Assembly: GCA_934630705.1 (NCBI GenBank)
Contig: CAKTWP010000001.1
Location: 1 to 64,000 of the forward strand
Direction of reading: 5' to 3'
Length of the DNA: 64,000 nucleotides
From: an uncultured Clostridia bacterium
Lineage (GTDB): Bacteria; Bacillota; Clostridia; Christensenellales; Aristaeellaceae
The notes beneath the pieces are model-generated. The model was not told the DNA's origin. It worked only from the letters and a program-made list of their open reading frames with translations, and ran no database searches. The position numbers and the translations under genes were made by a program. Shown here piece after piece: positions 55,128 to 64,000 of the stretch (positions are counted from its first letter, which is position 1; every line of letters starts with the position of its first letter).

Positions 55128-57554
55128 TCACTTCAGATGCCAGATCTTGTCGTTGTACTCGCGAATGGTACGATCCGAGGAGAAAATGCCGGAGCAGGCG
55201 GTATTGGTGATGGCCATGCGCAGCCATTTCTCCTGATTCTGATAATCGGCGTCCGCCCGGCGCTGGGCCATGGAATAGGAGCCGAAATCCTTGAGCACAA
55301 AATACGGATCGCTGAACAGCAGATTGTGATAAATGTCCTGCAGCGCGGCGGGATTATCCGGGAACAGGGAGCCGTCGATGATCTGGGTCAGCGCCCGGCG
55401 CAGCTCGGCATTGTTCTCGTAAATGTGCATGGGCGAATAGCTGCCCTCCTGATACAGGGCGCTGACGGTGTCTGCCCGCATGCCGAAAATGTAAATATTG
55501 TCCGCGCCCACCTGCTGGAAAATCTCCACGTTGGCCCCGTCCATGGTGCCGATGGTGACCGCGCCGTTCATCATGAACTTCATGTTGCCCGTGCCGCTGG
55601 CTTCCTTGCCGGCCGTGGACAGCTGCTCGGACAGATCCGCCGCAGGCATCAGCGCCTCCGCGCCGGATACGTCATAGTTCTCCAGAAACACCACCCGCAG
55701 GAACTTCTTCGCCCGGGGGGACGCATCGATCATCTTGCTGATGGCAATAATCATGCGGATGATCTGCTTGGCCATGTAATAGCCCGGGCTGGCCTTCGCG
55801 CCGAACACAAAGACCCGGGGCGTCATGGTGAAATTCGGATCATCCATAATCCGATTGTAAAGCACCATGATGTGCAGGGCGTTGAGCAGCTGACGTTTGT
55901 ATTCATGCAGCCGCTTGGCCTGTACATCGAACATAAAGTCCGGATCCACGCTCATTTTCTGGCGCTGCATGAGCACATTGGAAAAATTCACCTTGTTTTC
56001 CCGCTTGATCTTGGCAAACGCCTCCCGGAAGGCGGGATCATCCCGATACGGCAGCAGCTCCCGCAGACATTCGGGCTCGCGAATCCACTGGGTGCCGATG
56101 GTGTCGCAGATCAGATCCCGCAGCCCGGGATTGCTCACCATCAGCCAGCGGCGATGGGTGATGCCGTTGGTGATGGCGCTGAATTTTTCGGGCGTGAACT
56201 CGTAATAATCCTTGAAGGTGTCGGTCTTGAGGATTTCGCCGTGAAGCTGGCTCACACCGTTCACCGAATAGCTCATGGCCACACACAGGTTTGCCATTTG
56301 CACCATGTCATAGGCGGTGATGGCCATTTTGGCGATGCGGGGATCAGCGCCGTTCTGATAATGATCCGCAAGCCGGGCGCAAACCCGACGGTTAATCTCC
56401 TGCAGAATCATATAGATTCGGGGCAGCAGCGACCGCATCATGGATTCGGGCCAACGCTCCAGCGCTTCGCTCATGACGGTATGGTTGGTATAGGCCACGG
56501 TGCGCTGCACGATGCCGGAGGCTTCATCCCAGCCCAGCCCTTCCTCATCCATCAGCAGACGCATCAGCTCGGGAATCGCCAGGCCAGGATGGGTGTCGTT
56601 GATGTGAATGGTCATTTTATCGGGCAGCAGAGCGAAATTATTGCCAAAGCGGCGCTTGAAATCCTTGAGGGCGTACTGGAGGGTGGCGCTGGTGAAGAAA
56701 TAATGCTGCTTGAGCCGCAGCTCCTTGCCCTCGTAATGGTTGTCCTCGGGATAGAGCACCTTGCTGATCACCGTCGCCAGCTCCTGCTCCTGCATGGCCT
56801 TGGAATAATCGCCGTTGCTGAAGGAGGCAAAATCCAGCGCTTTGGGCGACCGGGCGCGCCACATGCGCAGGGTGTTCACGGTATCGCAGTCATAGCCAGC
56901 CACGGGCATATCATAGGGCACGGCTTCCACGGTGTGGTAATCATGATGGACGAAGGTCATCCGGCCGTCCTTTTCCTGGGTTTCAATCCAGCCGCCGAAA
57001 TGCACCTCGCATTGATCCTCCATGGCAGGCACTTCCCAGACGTTGCCGTTTTCCAGCCAGTTGTCCGGCACCTCCACCTGCTGGCCGCCGATAATCCGCT
57101 GGCGGAACAGGCCGTACTCATAGCGGATGGTGCAGCCCATGGCAGGCAGGGAAAGAGAGGCCAGGCTGTCCATAAAGCAAGCGGCCAGACGGCCCAGCCC
57201 GCCGTTGCCCAGGCCGGGTTCGGGCTCCTCGCGCACGATGTCCCGCCAGTTCAGCCCCAGCTCATCCAGGGCTTCTTTGTAAACCGCCATGCTGCACAGG
57301 TTCAGCATATTGCAGTGCAGGCTGCGGCCGGTCAGGAATTCCACGGACAGGTAATAGAGCCGCTTATCCTGGGAATGCTTTTCCTTTTCCCGCCAGGCCA
57401 TCCATTTCTGCATGATCTGATCCCGCACGGTGGAGGCCAGGGCATAGTAAATCTGCTGCTCGGTGGCTTCGGCCAGGGTGCGGCCGTTATAGCGCTGCAG
57501 CTTGCCGATAATGGATTGCTTAATGGATTCTTTGTCGAACTGGGTGGTCGGCAT
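55128..57554 (-). CDS. glgP: Glycogen/starch phosphorylase
   Basis: 808 residues. YLSVEFLTGRSL, GNGGLGRLAACFMDS, NDTHPGLAIPELMRL, VQAKRLHEYKRQLLN and the pyridoxal-phosphate lysine in ASGTGNMKFMMNGA are the family blocks in order. It releases glucose 1-phosphate from glycogen. ATG at 57554 is preferred because GGAGGG lies 9 nt upstream; an earlier ATG at 57563 directly abuts that site. No other glycogen genes are nearby. It is monocistronic. Confidence 0.96.
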   Translation of the reverse strand: MPTTQFDKESIKQSIIGKLQRYNGRTLAEATEQQIYYALASTVRDQIMQKWMAWREKEKHSQDKRLYYLSVEFLTGRSLHCNMLNLCSMAVYKEALDELGLNWRDIVREEPEPGLGNGGLGRLAACFMDSLASLSLPAMGCTIRYEYGLFRQRIIGGQQVEVPDNWLENGNVWEVPAMEDQCEVHFGGWIETQEKDGRMTFVHHDYHTVEAVPYDMPVAGYDCDTVNTLRMWRARSPKALDFASFSNGDYSKAMQEQELATVISKVLYPEDNHYEGKELRLKQHYFFTSATLQYALKDFKRRFGNNFALLPDKMTIHINDTHPGLAIPELMRLLMDEEGLGWDEASGIVQRTVAYTNHTVMSEALERWPESMMRSLLPRIYMILQEINRRVCARLADHYQNGADPRIAKMAITAYDMVQMANLCVAMSYSVNGVSQLHGEILKTDTFKDYYEFTPEKFSAITNGITHRRWLMVSNPGLRDLICDTIGTQWIREPECLRELLPYRDDPAFREAFAKIKRENKVNFSNVLMQRQKMSVDPDFMFDVQAKRLHEYKRQLLNALHIMVLYNRIMDDPNFTMTPRVFVFGAKASPGYYMAKQIIRMIIAISKMIDASPRAKKFLRVVFLENYDVSGAEALMPAADLSEQLSTAGKEASGTGNMKFMMNGAVTIGTMDGANVEIFQQVGADNIYIFGMRADTVSALYQEGSYSPMHIYENNAELRRALTQIIDGSLFPDNPAALQDIYHNLLFSDPYFVLKDFGSYSMAQRRADADYQNQEKWLRMAITNTACSGIFSSDRTIREYNDKIWHLK

Positions 57555-57619
57555 CTGGTTCATCCCTCCGTCATGAATTAAGCGCCCGCAGGCGCGGATA
57601 AGCATACACACAACGATTC

Positions 57620-57648
57620 ATTATATCCCATCCGTCAAGCCCGGCCAA
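57620..57648 (-). promoter_or_regulatory. Probable promoter of glgP
   Basis: Minus strand: TTGGCC (57643-57648), 17 nt, TATAAT (57620-57625). A TTGACG nearer to the -10 is at the wrong distance. Confidence 0.4.
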
Positions 57649-57692
57649 TAGCCAAAATGGGCGAGAATGGAAAACCAGAAGAAAAATCTACG

Positions 57693-57731
57693 AAAAAAAA
57701 GGCCCAAGGCGCAGGCAAAGCACTTCCTTGG
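57693..57731 (-). terminator. Terminator of nrdR
   Basis: Minus strand CCAAGG / CCTTGG stem with partly paired interior, then GGCC and eight T, 16 nt after the nrdR stop. Confidence 0.65.
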
Positions 57732-57746
57732 TGCCGCTGGCGGCGG

Positions 57747-58217
57747 TTATTCCCGCCGCTCGTCGTGATCGCTGATAAGGGTTTTCAGCTCCTGCATGAA
57801 GGTGGGGATATCGGTGAAGGAGCGATACACGGAGGCAAAGCGGATATAGGCCACCTCGTCCAGGTTCTTGAGCGCTTCCATCACCATCTCCCCGATCTGG
57901 CGAGTGGTGATTTCCTCCTGCAGGCTGTTATATGCCAGCTGCTCGATGGAATTGACGATTTTTTCAATTTCTGCGGCGGAAACGGGCCGCTTATGGCAGG
58001 CGGCAATAATCCCGCTGCGCACCTTCTGCGCGTCAAACAGCTCCCGGGAATTATCCTTCTTAATCACCAGCAGCTGCTGAACTTCGATTTTTTCATACGT
58101 AGTGAACCGTCGGCCGCAGTTAATGCATTCCCGGCGGCGGCGGATGGAATTGCCGTCGTCGGTTGGGCGGGAATCCACCACCCGGCTGTCGGCGCAATTG
58201 CAGAACTGGCATTTCAT
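57747..58217 (-). CDS. nrdR: Transcriptional repressor NrdR
   Basis: 156 residues. N-terminal zinc ribbon (C3, C6, C31, C34: MKCQFCN and CINCGRRFTTYE) with the SIRRRREC DNA-binding block, then the ATP-cone domain (LVIKKDNSRELFDAQKVRSG). It represses ribonucleotide reductase genes in response to dATP; no nrd genes are in the window. ATG at 58217. It has its own promoter. Confidence 0.96.
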   Translation of the reverse strand: MKCQFCNCADSRVVDSRPTDDGNSIRRRRECINCGRRFTTYEKIEVQQLLVIKKDNSRELFDAQKVRSGIIAACHKRPVSAAEIEKIVNSIEQLAYNSLQEEITTRQIGEMVMEALKNLDEVAYIRFASVYRSFTDIPTFMQELKTLISDHDERRE

Positions 58218-58259
58218 GGCATTCTCATCCTTTGCAATGGATTTCTTCCGTGCGCTTTT

Positions 58260-58288
58260 ATTATAACGGGGTTGCGCCCGTTTGTCCA
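58260..58288 (-). promoter_or_regulatory. Promoter of nrdR
   Basis: Minus strand: TGGACA (58283-58288), 17 nt, TATAAT (58260-58265), about 43 nt before the ATG. Confidence 0.75.
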
Positions 58289-58301
58289 GCGGGAAACGGG
58301 C

Positions 58302-58345
58302 AAAAAATAAGCGGGAATGCGCCTCAAAATGAAGCGCACGCCCGC
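58302..58345 (-). terminator. Terminator of the SH3-repeat gene
   Basis: Minus strand GCGGGCGTGCGCTT / AGGCGCATTCCCGC stem with a 7-nt loop, then TTATTTTTT, about 44 nt after the stop. Confidence 0.8.
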
Positions 58346-58388
58346 ATGCGGCCGTTCAGGCCGGCAAAAAGCGCTTTTGCGCAGCGAC

Positions 58389-59579
58389 TTATTTCAGGAA
58401 TGCGGTCATCACATAGCCGGTGATGCCATTGTAGCGCACCTGGGTCCATTCGTCGCCGGGGGTCAGCACGGTGACGACAGCGCCGGAATACAGCCGCTGA
58501 TAAATGGTGCCGCTTTGCTTGCTGGGCGCGGAGCGCAGATTCACATAGGTGGCGCCGTTCTGGATGGTCTTGGTGGGGGTGGAGGGCAGGCCGTAGAGCC
58601 TGAGATACTGGGTCATGATATAGCCCGTATTGCCGCTGGCGCTGCCATAGACCTGGCACCAGGTTTCGCCCTGGGCCACCACTTCCAGACGAATGCCGTT
58701 CTTATACTGCGCCACCACCTTGGCTGACAGCGAGGGCTGCGCCCGCAGGTTCAGATACTGGGTGGCCTTGGGATTGCTCACAATGGCGTAGCCCTTGGTC
58801 TCCGGCCGCTGAGAAGGGGTAGGCGACGGGGCGGTGCCCGTGCGCAGGAAGCTGGAATCGGCATAGCCGGTCACGCCGCCGATGGTAACCTTCCAGAACG
58901 TGTTGCCCCGATGCAGCACGGTAACGGCGGAACCGTTGACAAACTGGGCGATGATGGACGAGTTTTTATAGGAGGGGGCATTGCGCAGGTTCAGCTTGCC
59001 GCCATTGGCGGTGGAGACATAAGCGGATACCGTGCCGGCGCTGCCGCTCAGGCGCACATATTCCTGCCGGAAATAGCCCACCTGCCCGCCGATCTCCACC
59101 TGATACCAGCCGTCCGCCGCGGACAGCAGCCGGAACGCCGCGCCGTTATAATAGATCCCCAGCACCGGGGCGGCATAGCTGGGATACTGGCGCAGATTCA
59201 GAAACTGGGTGGTCTTGGGGTTGCTCACCACGCCGGTGGTATACCCCTCGGCGCTGTCGGAGCGGGACAGGAAATTCTTGCTCATGTAACCAAAGAGCCC
59301 GGAATCCGGCAGGCAGACGTAATACCAGTTGCCTACCTCGTTGATCAGGCCCACCCAGTCGCCCTCTTTGGCGCTGCCCAGCCAGGCATAATCGCTGCCG
59401 GGGCCGGCGCGCAGGTTCAGAGTGCTGGTGCCGGAAACCACGGCGTAGTCAAAGGTGGCGGTGCCCATATAGACCGCGCCCTGCCCGATGGGCACGGACG
59501 ACGCCGCCGCTGGGCTGCACAGCCCCAGGCACAGGGCGCAGGCTGCGGCCAGAATGGATCGAAGCAGATTCTTTTTCAT
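58389..59579 (-). CDS. Secreted protein with five bacterial SH3 domains
   Basis: 396 residues. A signal peptide (KKNLLRSILAAACALCLG, cleaved after SPAAA) is followed by five SH3b domains, each with a variant of LNLRxxPS (about 50, 118, 192, 280, 348) and ending in a GY(F/M/A) strand. A short P/T linker (GTAPSPTPSQRPETK) separates domains 3 and 4. There is no catalytic domain. SH3b domains bind peptidoglycan in many cell-wall proteins, so it is probably wall-bound. Start at 59579 is chosen by GGGAGGGA and the signal peptide. Monocistronic. Confidence 0.88.
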   Translation of the reverse strand: MKKNLLRSILAAACALCLGLCSPAAASSVPIGQGAVYMGTATFDYAVVSGTSTLNLRAGPGSDYAWLGSAKEGDWVGLINEVGNWYYVCLPDSGLFGYMSKNFLSRSDSAEGYTTGVVSNPKTTQFLNLRQYPSYAAPVLGIYYNGAAFRLLSAADGWYQVEIGGQVGYFRQEYVRLSGSAGTVSAYVSTANGGKLNLRNAPSYKNSSIIAQFVNGSAVTVLHRGNTFWKVTIGGVTGYADSSFLRTGTAPSPTPSQRPETKGYAIVSNPKATQYLNLRAQPSLSAKVVAQYKNGIRLEVVAQGETWCQVYGSASGNTGYIMTQYLRLYGLPSTPTKTIQNGATYVNLRSAPSKQSGTIYQRLYSGAVVTVLTPGDEWTQVRYNGITGYVMTAFLK

Positions 59580-59649
59580 TTGCTCTCCCTCCCAAGCATG
59601 CTGTTTACAGTATATTAGACGAAGTTCCTCCCGGAATTGTTCCAATCTT

Positions 59650-60771
59650 TTATAATAATTCCACCAGCACCCGGTTTTGCATATCCATGCCGCTGCGGGT
59701 GAGCCGAACGGCGCCGTTTTTCCAGGCGATCAACCCTTCCCGCAGGGGCTTTTGCAGCTGCGGGCCAAAAGCCTGCGCAATGGACATGCCATGCATGGCC
59801 TGAAATTCCGTTTCCGACACGCCGTCCAGCATCCGCAATCCCAGCATCATGGATTCAAACCGCGCGTCCGCCGGGGAAATCACCGTTTCTTCGGCAGGCA
59901 TGCCCGCCAGATAATCCGCCAGCGCGGGGGGATTCTGGTACCGCACGGCGCCGATAAACCCACAGGCGGCGCTGCCCAGTCCCAGGTATTCCTTCCGCTT
60001 CCAGCAATCCACGTTGTGGCGGCATTCCCGTCCCGGCAGGGCAAAATTGCTGATCTCATACTGCCGGAATCCGTGGGAAAGCAGCAGTTCCCGGCAGCAT
60101 TCGTATTGCCGCCGTTCCGTGTCCTCGTCAGGCAGCGTCCATATCCCCGCATCCACCTGGGCCTTCATCCGGGTGCCCTCCTCCAGAATCAGCCCATAGC
60201 AGGAAAGATGGGTGGGCGAAAGGGCCAGCGCCTTTTCCAGCGTTTCCCGCACCATGGCTTCCGTCTGCCCGGGCAGGCCCAGCATCAGATCCAGATTCAG
60301 GTTTTCAAACCCCATTTCCCGGCACAGGGCCATGGAGGAAACCACCTGATCCCAGCTGTGAATCCGGCCCAGCAGCCCCAGCAGCGCCGGCTGGGATGCC
60401 TGCGCGCCCATGGAAATGCGGTTGACGCCGCCTGATCGCAGCACGGAAAGGAAATCCCGCGTCAGTGTGCCGGGATTGCATTCGCAGGAGCATTCCGCCC
60501 CCGGCGCGAAAGCAAAGCATCGATGCGCCTGCTCCAGCACCCTGGCCATCAGCGGCGGCGGCAGCAGCGAGGGCGTGCCCCCGCCGATATACAGCGTCTG
60601 AATCTCATAATCCGCCTGCCGGCTTTTTTCCGCCATTTCCGCCGTCAGGCGATCCACGTAGGCGGGCATCTCTTCCTCCTGCCCGGCAAAGGACGCAAAA
60701 TCGCAGTACGCGCATTTCCGGGCGCAGAAGGGAATGTGCAGATAAAGCCCCACGGGCTTGGGCGGGGCCAT
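59650..60771 (-). CDS. hemW: Radical SAM protein HemW (heme chaperone-like)
   Basis: 373 residues. The 4Fe-4S motif CARKCAYCDF sits near residue 16, followed by LYIGGGTPSLL, CECNPGT, RISMGAQAS and the HemW C-terminal domain. It belongs to the HemW branch rather than true HemN coproporphyrinogen oxidase. ATG at 60771 overlaps the stop of the upstream gene (TGATG), so the two are co-translated. In Firmicutes this gene is often beside lepA or hrcA; neither is here. Confidence 0.94.
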   Translation of the reverse strand: MAPPKPVGLYLHIPFCARKCAYCDFASFAGQEEEMPAYVDRLTAEMAEKSRQADYEIQTLYIGGGTPSLLPPPLMARVLEQAHRCFAFAPGAECSCECNPGTLTRDFLSVLRSGGVNRISMGAQASQPALLGLLGRIHSWDQVVSSMALCREMGFENLNLDLMLGLPGQTEAMVRETLEKALALSPTHLSCYGLILEEGTRMKAQVDAGIWTLPDEDTERRQYECCRELLLSHGFRQYEISNFALPGRECRHNVDCWKRKEYLGLGSAACGFIGAVRYQNPPALADYLAGMPAEETVISPADARFESMMLGLRMLDGVSETEFQAMHGMSIAQAFGPQLQKPLREGLIAWKNGAVRLTRSGMDMQNRVLVELL

Positions 60772-61877
60772 CAGGGCAGGGTGACGGCGTACACGTCGCT
60801 GTCGCAGGAAAGCAGGGCCACGCCGCCGGAAAGCATGCCCAGATAGCCAGTCACCTGACGGCTGGCCAGCGCGCCGGGCAGGCTGATGGCCGTGAAGCGC
60901 TGGGCGCTCACATCGGCCCGGTAAATCGTGTCGCTGGAGAAGGCGTACACCCGCTTGTTATACAACGCCGCGCCCACGCAGGAGGAGGGCAGGGTGAACC
61001 GCTTATCCGTCTTGCCGGACAGCAGCCGCAGCTGATTGATTCCTTCCGCGCCGCCGCTTTGCGCCAGCGCAAACAGCAGCATGGCGTTGCTGCCGCTGAC
61101 CTGAGAATCCGCCAGCTGCCAGCCGTAAACCAGCACCGCGCCGCTGGTATCCTGGGTGCCCCGGTAATCATACAGCCGAAGCTGCTGGGTGCTGATCACG
61201 TTGAGCTTGCTTCCCGCGTACACAATAGCGTAGGTCAGCGCTTCGCCCAGCGAAATCTCCCCGGAATTGCTCATGTTCACCCGGAAGGTGTGCATGATGG
61301 TGTTAGGCACCGTGCCATAGATGTCCAGAGACGTGGTCCAGAAATATTCGCCGTTATCAAAGAAGCCCAGATCCAGAATAATCATATCCTGATAGGCGGT
61401 GGTTTCGCTGTCCACGGTGGTGCCCTGCATATCCTTGATAATCAGGGAGGGGCTGGAATCGTTGCCCAGCACCACGGCCACATATTTTTTGCCCACCCGG
61501 GCGAACTGGATCACATCGGCCAGGTTTTCGTTGTAGGTGGAATAGCCGTTCTGATTGATGATATGCAGTTGGGTGCCCGTCCAGGCGGAAACCACGGAAT
61601 CGCTGCAGGAAAAGCTGGCGTTTTCCCCCAGGGTATAGCTCCATTTTTCGTGTCCCCGGGCGTTCAGGCAAAAGAGGGTCATGCCGTCGTAATACAGCAG
61701 GTTTTCCCCAAAGGGGGTCACATCCTGAGTGGACACGCAGCGCAGCTGCACCGCACCCACCTGCCGGCCGGACCGGAACACCCCCAGCGCCACCAGCACA
61801 ATCAGCACCGCCACCACTCCCAGGGCGATAAAAATCACCATTCGCCGCTTTCGATCCATGGGCTGGGACAGCTGCAT
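60771..61877 (-). CDS. DUF5711-like membrane-anchored beta-propeller protein
   Basis: 368 residues. One N-terminal helix (MVIFIALGVVAVLIVLVALGV, about 13-33) anchors a long strand-rich exported domain with repeated short blades (LYYDGMTLFCLNARGHEKWSY; LQLHIINQNGYSTY-type). The order resembles the DUF5711 family of Clostridia, which is PQQ/WD-like in outline. No function is known. ATG at 61877 follows GGGGGA. The stop overlaps the hemW start. It is 67 nt after the SNF2 gene. Confidence 0.75.
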   Translation of the reverse strand: MQLSQPMDRKRRMVIFIALGVVAVLIVLVALGVFRSGRQVGAVQLRCVSTQDVTPFGENLLYYDGMTLFCLNARGHEKWSYTLGENASFSCSDSVVSAWTGTQLHIINQNGYSTYNENLADVIQFARVGKKYVAVVLGNDSSPSLIIKDMQGTTVDSETTAYQDMIILDLGFFDNGEYFWTTSLDIYGTVPNTIMHTFRVNMSNSGEISLGEALTYAIVYAGSKLNVISTQQLRLYDYRGTQDTSGAVLVYGWQLADSQVSGSNAMLLFALAQSGGAEGINQLRLLSGKTDKRFTLPSSCVGAALYNKRVYAFSSDTIYRADVSAQRFTAISLPGALASRQVTGYLGMLSGGVALLSCDSDVYAVTLP

Positions 61878-61944
61878 CCTTTTCCCCCGCTTTCCGCATT
61901 CAAAGGCCCTTGGGCCAGGATTGCCTTTTATTGCTTTTATTGTA

Positions 61945-64000
61945 TCATGCTTTGAGCCCGCCGTCAAACAGCGCCAGAATATCTTTTTCAGTGAGCCGGG
62001 TGGGCATTTCCTCGCCGGGGGTAATCAGCTTGTCAAAGAGCCGGCGCTTGCGGTCGCTCATCTGCAGCACCTGCTCCTCAATGGAATTATGCACCACCAG
62101 CCGCAGCACCTCCACCTTCTTGGTCTGCCCGATGCGGTGCGCCCGGCCCGTGGCCTGCTCCTCGGCAGTGGGGTTCCACCAGGGATCGTAATGGATCACC
62201 AGGTCGGCCCCGGTCAGGTTTAATCCCGTGCCGCCGGCCTTCAGGGAAATCAGGAACACATTGGTTTCCCCGGCGTTGAACCGGTTGGTCAGGTCCACCC
62301 GCTGAGACGCTGGGGTTTCCCCATCCAGATACAGATAGGGAATATTCTCCTCCTGCAGCCGCTTTTCAATAATATGAAGCATGGACGTAAACTGGGAAAA
62401 CACCAGCGCCCGCCTTCCCGCCGAAAGAGCAGGCGGCAGCACATCCATCAGCAGCTCCAATTTGCCCGATATCCCGGTGTAATCCTGCAGGCACAGGGCG
62501 GGATGGCAGCAGATCTGCCGCAGCTCGGTGATGGCGGAAAGCACCTCCGCCCGGCCCCGGGTGAGCCCCCGCTCCCGCAGAATTTCGTCCACCCGCTCCC
62601 GTTTTTGCAGCAGCGCCGCATCGTATACCCGCCGCTGCTCCGGCGGCAGCTCCGCCATGAGCACGGATTCCAGCTTTTCGGGCAGCTCGCCCAGCACATC
62701 GCCCTTGAGCCGGCGCATCAGGAACGGCCTGATCCGGCGGCGCAGGTCATCCGCATTCTGCCCCTCGCCCCAGCGGCGCAGGAAATCGGTGTACCGCGGC
62801 AGATACCCCGGCAGCACAAAATCAAACAGCGACCACAATTCCCCCGCATGGTTTTCCATGGGCGTGCCGGTGAGGGCAATCCGGGTCTGGGCCGTAAGCT
62901 GCTTTACCGCATGCGCGCCCACGGACTGCACATTTTTGATCTGCTGGGCCTCGTCCAGCACCACGAACCGGAAGGGGATCTCCGCCATCAGGCCAATGTC
63001 CCGGCGAATCAGCGGATAGCTGGTGATCACCAGATCGGGGGCGTTTGGCCCCTGAATGGAAGCAATCTGCTCGGCCCGCACCGCCTGACTGCCCGACAGC
63101 ATCAGAACCGTCAGCTGCGGCGTGAACTTGGCGCATTCGTTGAGCCAGTTATAGGTCAGCGATGTGGGCGCCACAATCAGGGACGGCATCCGGGGCGTTT
63201 CATGTTCCACCGCCGACAGCAGGGCGGACAGGGTCTGCACCGTTTTGCCCAGCCCCATATCATCCGCCAGAATGCCGCCCATTCCCAGGGCATGCAGGGA
63301 AAGCAGCCATTCATAGCCCCGCTGCTGATAGGGCCGCAGGGTTTTGATGGAGGGCGGTGGCGCGGTGAAGGACAGGGAAGCGGCCTGGGTGGCGCCCTCG
63401 TCCAGCGCCACGTCCAGCCCATTTTCCCGGATCAGCGCCGCCAGATACGCCGCCCAGCAGGAGGCCAGCTCCGGATGCCCGGTGCTTTCCTCCGCTTCGG
63501 CCACGGCTTCCGCCAAAGGCTGCCATTCCTCGACCTCGGTCAGATCCAGGAACGTGCCGTCCTTGAACCGGAAATACCGTCGCCGCCGCCGCAATGCCTC
63601 CAGCAGCGGCAGCAATTCGTCGATGGGGGTATCCCCATCGCTCATTTCCAGCACCAATTGGCCGTTGCGCAGCCGCATCGCGCCCTTGAACAGGGGCTTG
63701 CGCGGGGTCATGCGCTTGAAATCCTTGCTGAAAAACACCTCGGCCATTTCCGTCAGCCGGGCGGCCCCGCCCATGACAAAATCATAGATGCGTTCCGCCC
63801 CGCTCAGATACACCTTGCCCCGGCGCACATGGAAGCCCGCCTGCGCCAGCTCATCCAGCACAGCCCGCTCCCCTGCCGCATCCCGCAGCAGCAGCGCGCC
63901 GGTGGGCTGGGATTCGGGCACGAAGGGATCAATCTCAATATCCCCATAGCGGAAGGCCACCTGAGCAGTCACATCCGGCCCATCTTTATCCAGATAGACC
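61945..64000 (-). CDS. SNF2-family DNA helicase/ATPase (partial, continues past the right edge)
   Basis: At least 684 residues visible, ending at TGA 61945. The frame is open to the window edge; the GTG at 63972 is internal, since upstream codons (DKDGPDVTAQVAFRYGD) continue a conserved block. Motif I is DDMGLGKTVQ, motif II LDEAQQIKN, motif III ALTGTPMEN, and motifs V-VI LKAGGTGLNLT and QATGRAHRIGQ. The N-terminal part is the associated domain found in bacterial SNF2 proteins, often with a SWIM zinc finger further upstream, outside the window. The function in bacteria is thought to involve transcription or DNA repair. Confidence 0.94.
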   Translation of the reverse strand, partial: VYLDKDGPDVTAQVAFRYGDIEIDPFVPESQPTGALLLRDAAGERAVLDELAQAGFHVRRGKVYLSGAERIYDFVMGGAARLTEMAEVFFSKDFKRMTPRKPLFKGAMRLRNGQLVLEMSDGDTPIDELLPLLEALRRRRRYFRFKDGTFLDLTEVEEWQPLAEAVAEAEESTGHPELASCWAAYLAALIRENGLDVALDEGATQAASLSFTAPPPSIKTLRPYQQRGYEWLLSLHALGMGGILADDMGLGKTVQTLSALLSAVEHETPRMPSLIVAPTSLTYNWLNECAKFTPQLTVLMLSGSQAVRAEQIASIQGPNAPDLVITSYPLIRRDIGLMAEIPFRFVVLDEAQQIKNVQSVGAHAVKQLTAQTRIALTGTPMENHAGELWSLFDFVLPGYLPRYTDFLRRWGEGQNADDLRRRIRPFLMRRLKGDVLGELPEKLESVLMAELPPEQRRVYDAALLQKRERVDEILRERGLTRGRAEVLSAITELRQICCHPALCLQDYTGISGKLELLMDVLPPALSAGRRALVFSQFTSMLHIIEKRLQEENIPYLYLDGETPASQRVDLTNRFNAGETNVFLISLKAGGTGLNLTGADLVIHYDPWWNPTAEEQATGRAHRIGQTKKVEVLRLVVHNSIEEQVLQMSDRKRRLFDKLITPGEEMPTRLTEKDILALFDGGLKA

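Noticed and set aside
57552..57611. Longer glgP starts
   Set aside because: The ATG at 57563 abuts the GGAGGG site with no spacing, and further upstream codons enter the leader. ATG 57554 has proper spacing.

Overview
The window reads as a chromosome segment of a GC-rich, probably uncultured, anaerobic member of the Clostridia (Firmicutes). The evidence is a Gram-positive division and cell-wall (dcw) cluster; a MurE with the DNPR motif typical of meso-diaminopimelate addition; sporulation-type genes (a SpoVD-like PBP with PASTA domains, LonB, a YlbJ-like protein); the Bacillus-like order lonB-lonA-engB; NrdR; and strong Shine-Dalgarno sites with sigma-A type promoters. No outer-membrane, CRISPR or phage genes are seen. 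The exact taxon cannot be read from the sequence.

Layout. 1-504: the AT-richer end of an unknown gene facing a tRNA-Leu(UAA). 0.6-7.1 kb: an operon of GH38 alpha-mannosidase, class II aldolase, D-lyxose/mannose isomerase and PfkB kinase, divergent from a GntR/LacI-type regulator. 7.2-11.4 kb: a LysR regulator and two MATE exporters. 11.5-14.1 kb: a small membrane protein with a DUF4230-like protein, and an unrecognised carbohydrate-active enzyme. 14.2-27.7 kb: an inverted dcw cluster, in transcription order mraZ, ftsL, spoVD/ftsI, murE, mraY, murD, ftsW, murA, ftsQ, ftsA, ftsZ. It lacks rsmH, murF and murG, and ftsW is interrupted by an in-frame amber codon. 28-36 kb: a phosphoesterase, a zinc-ribbon acidic protein, a secreted CAP protein, engB, lonA, a 111-bp tandem repeat and lonB. 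36-43 kb: a secreted cystatin-like protein, KDG kinase, a YlbJ-like protein, then DUF1292, uvrC, a NYN-LOTUS protein and a glycosyltransferase. 43.5-49.3 kb: a CNNM/CorC-type membrane protein behind a terminator-containing leader, glmM and a hexapeptide transferase, an FAD enzyme and sfsA. 49.4-55 kb: a rhamnose cluster (AraC regulator, rhaA, rhaD, rhaM, GH78 rhamnosidase) without a rhamnulokinase. 55-64 kb: glycogen phosphorylase, nrdR, a five-SH3 secreted protein, hemW, a DUF5711-like protein and a partial SNF2 helicase.

How the genes fit together. The mannosidase operon can turn mannosides into mannose, fructose and then triose phosphates without a PTS. The rhamnose genes release and split rhamnose. 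The glycan enzymes suggest life on plant or host glycans in a gut. The observations most worth following are: a family of five long palindromes, each with ATGCGCCCC-type ends, that all lie between convergent genes; the amber codon in ftsW; the QxVxG-bearing secreted cystatin-like protein; and the unclassified attenuator leader before the CorC-type gene.
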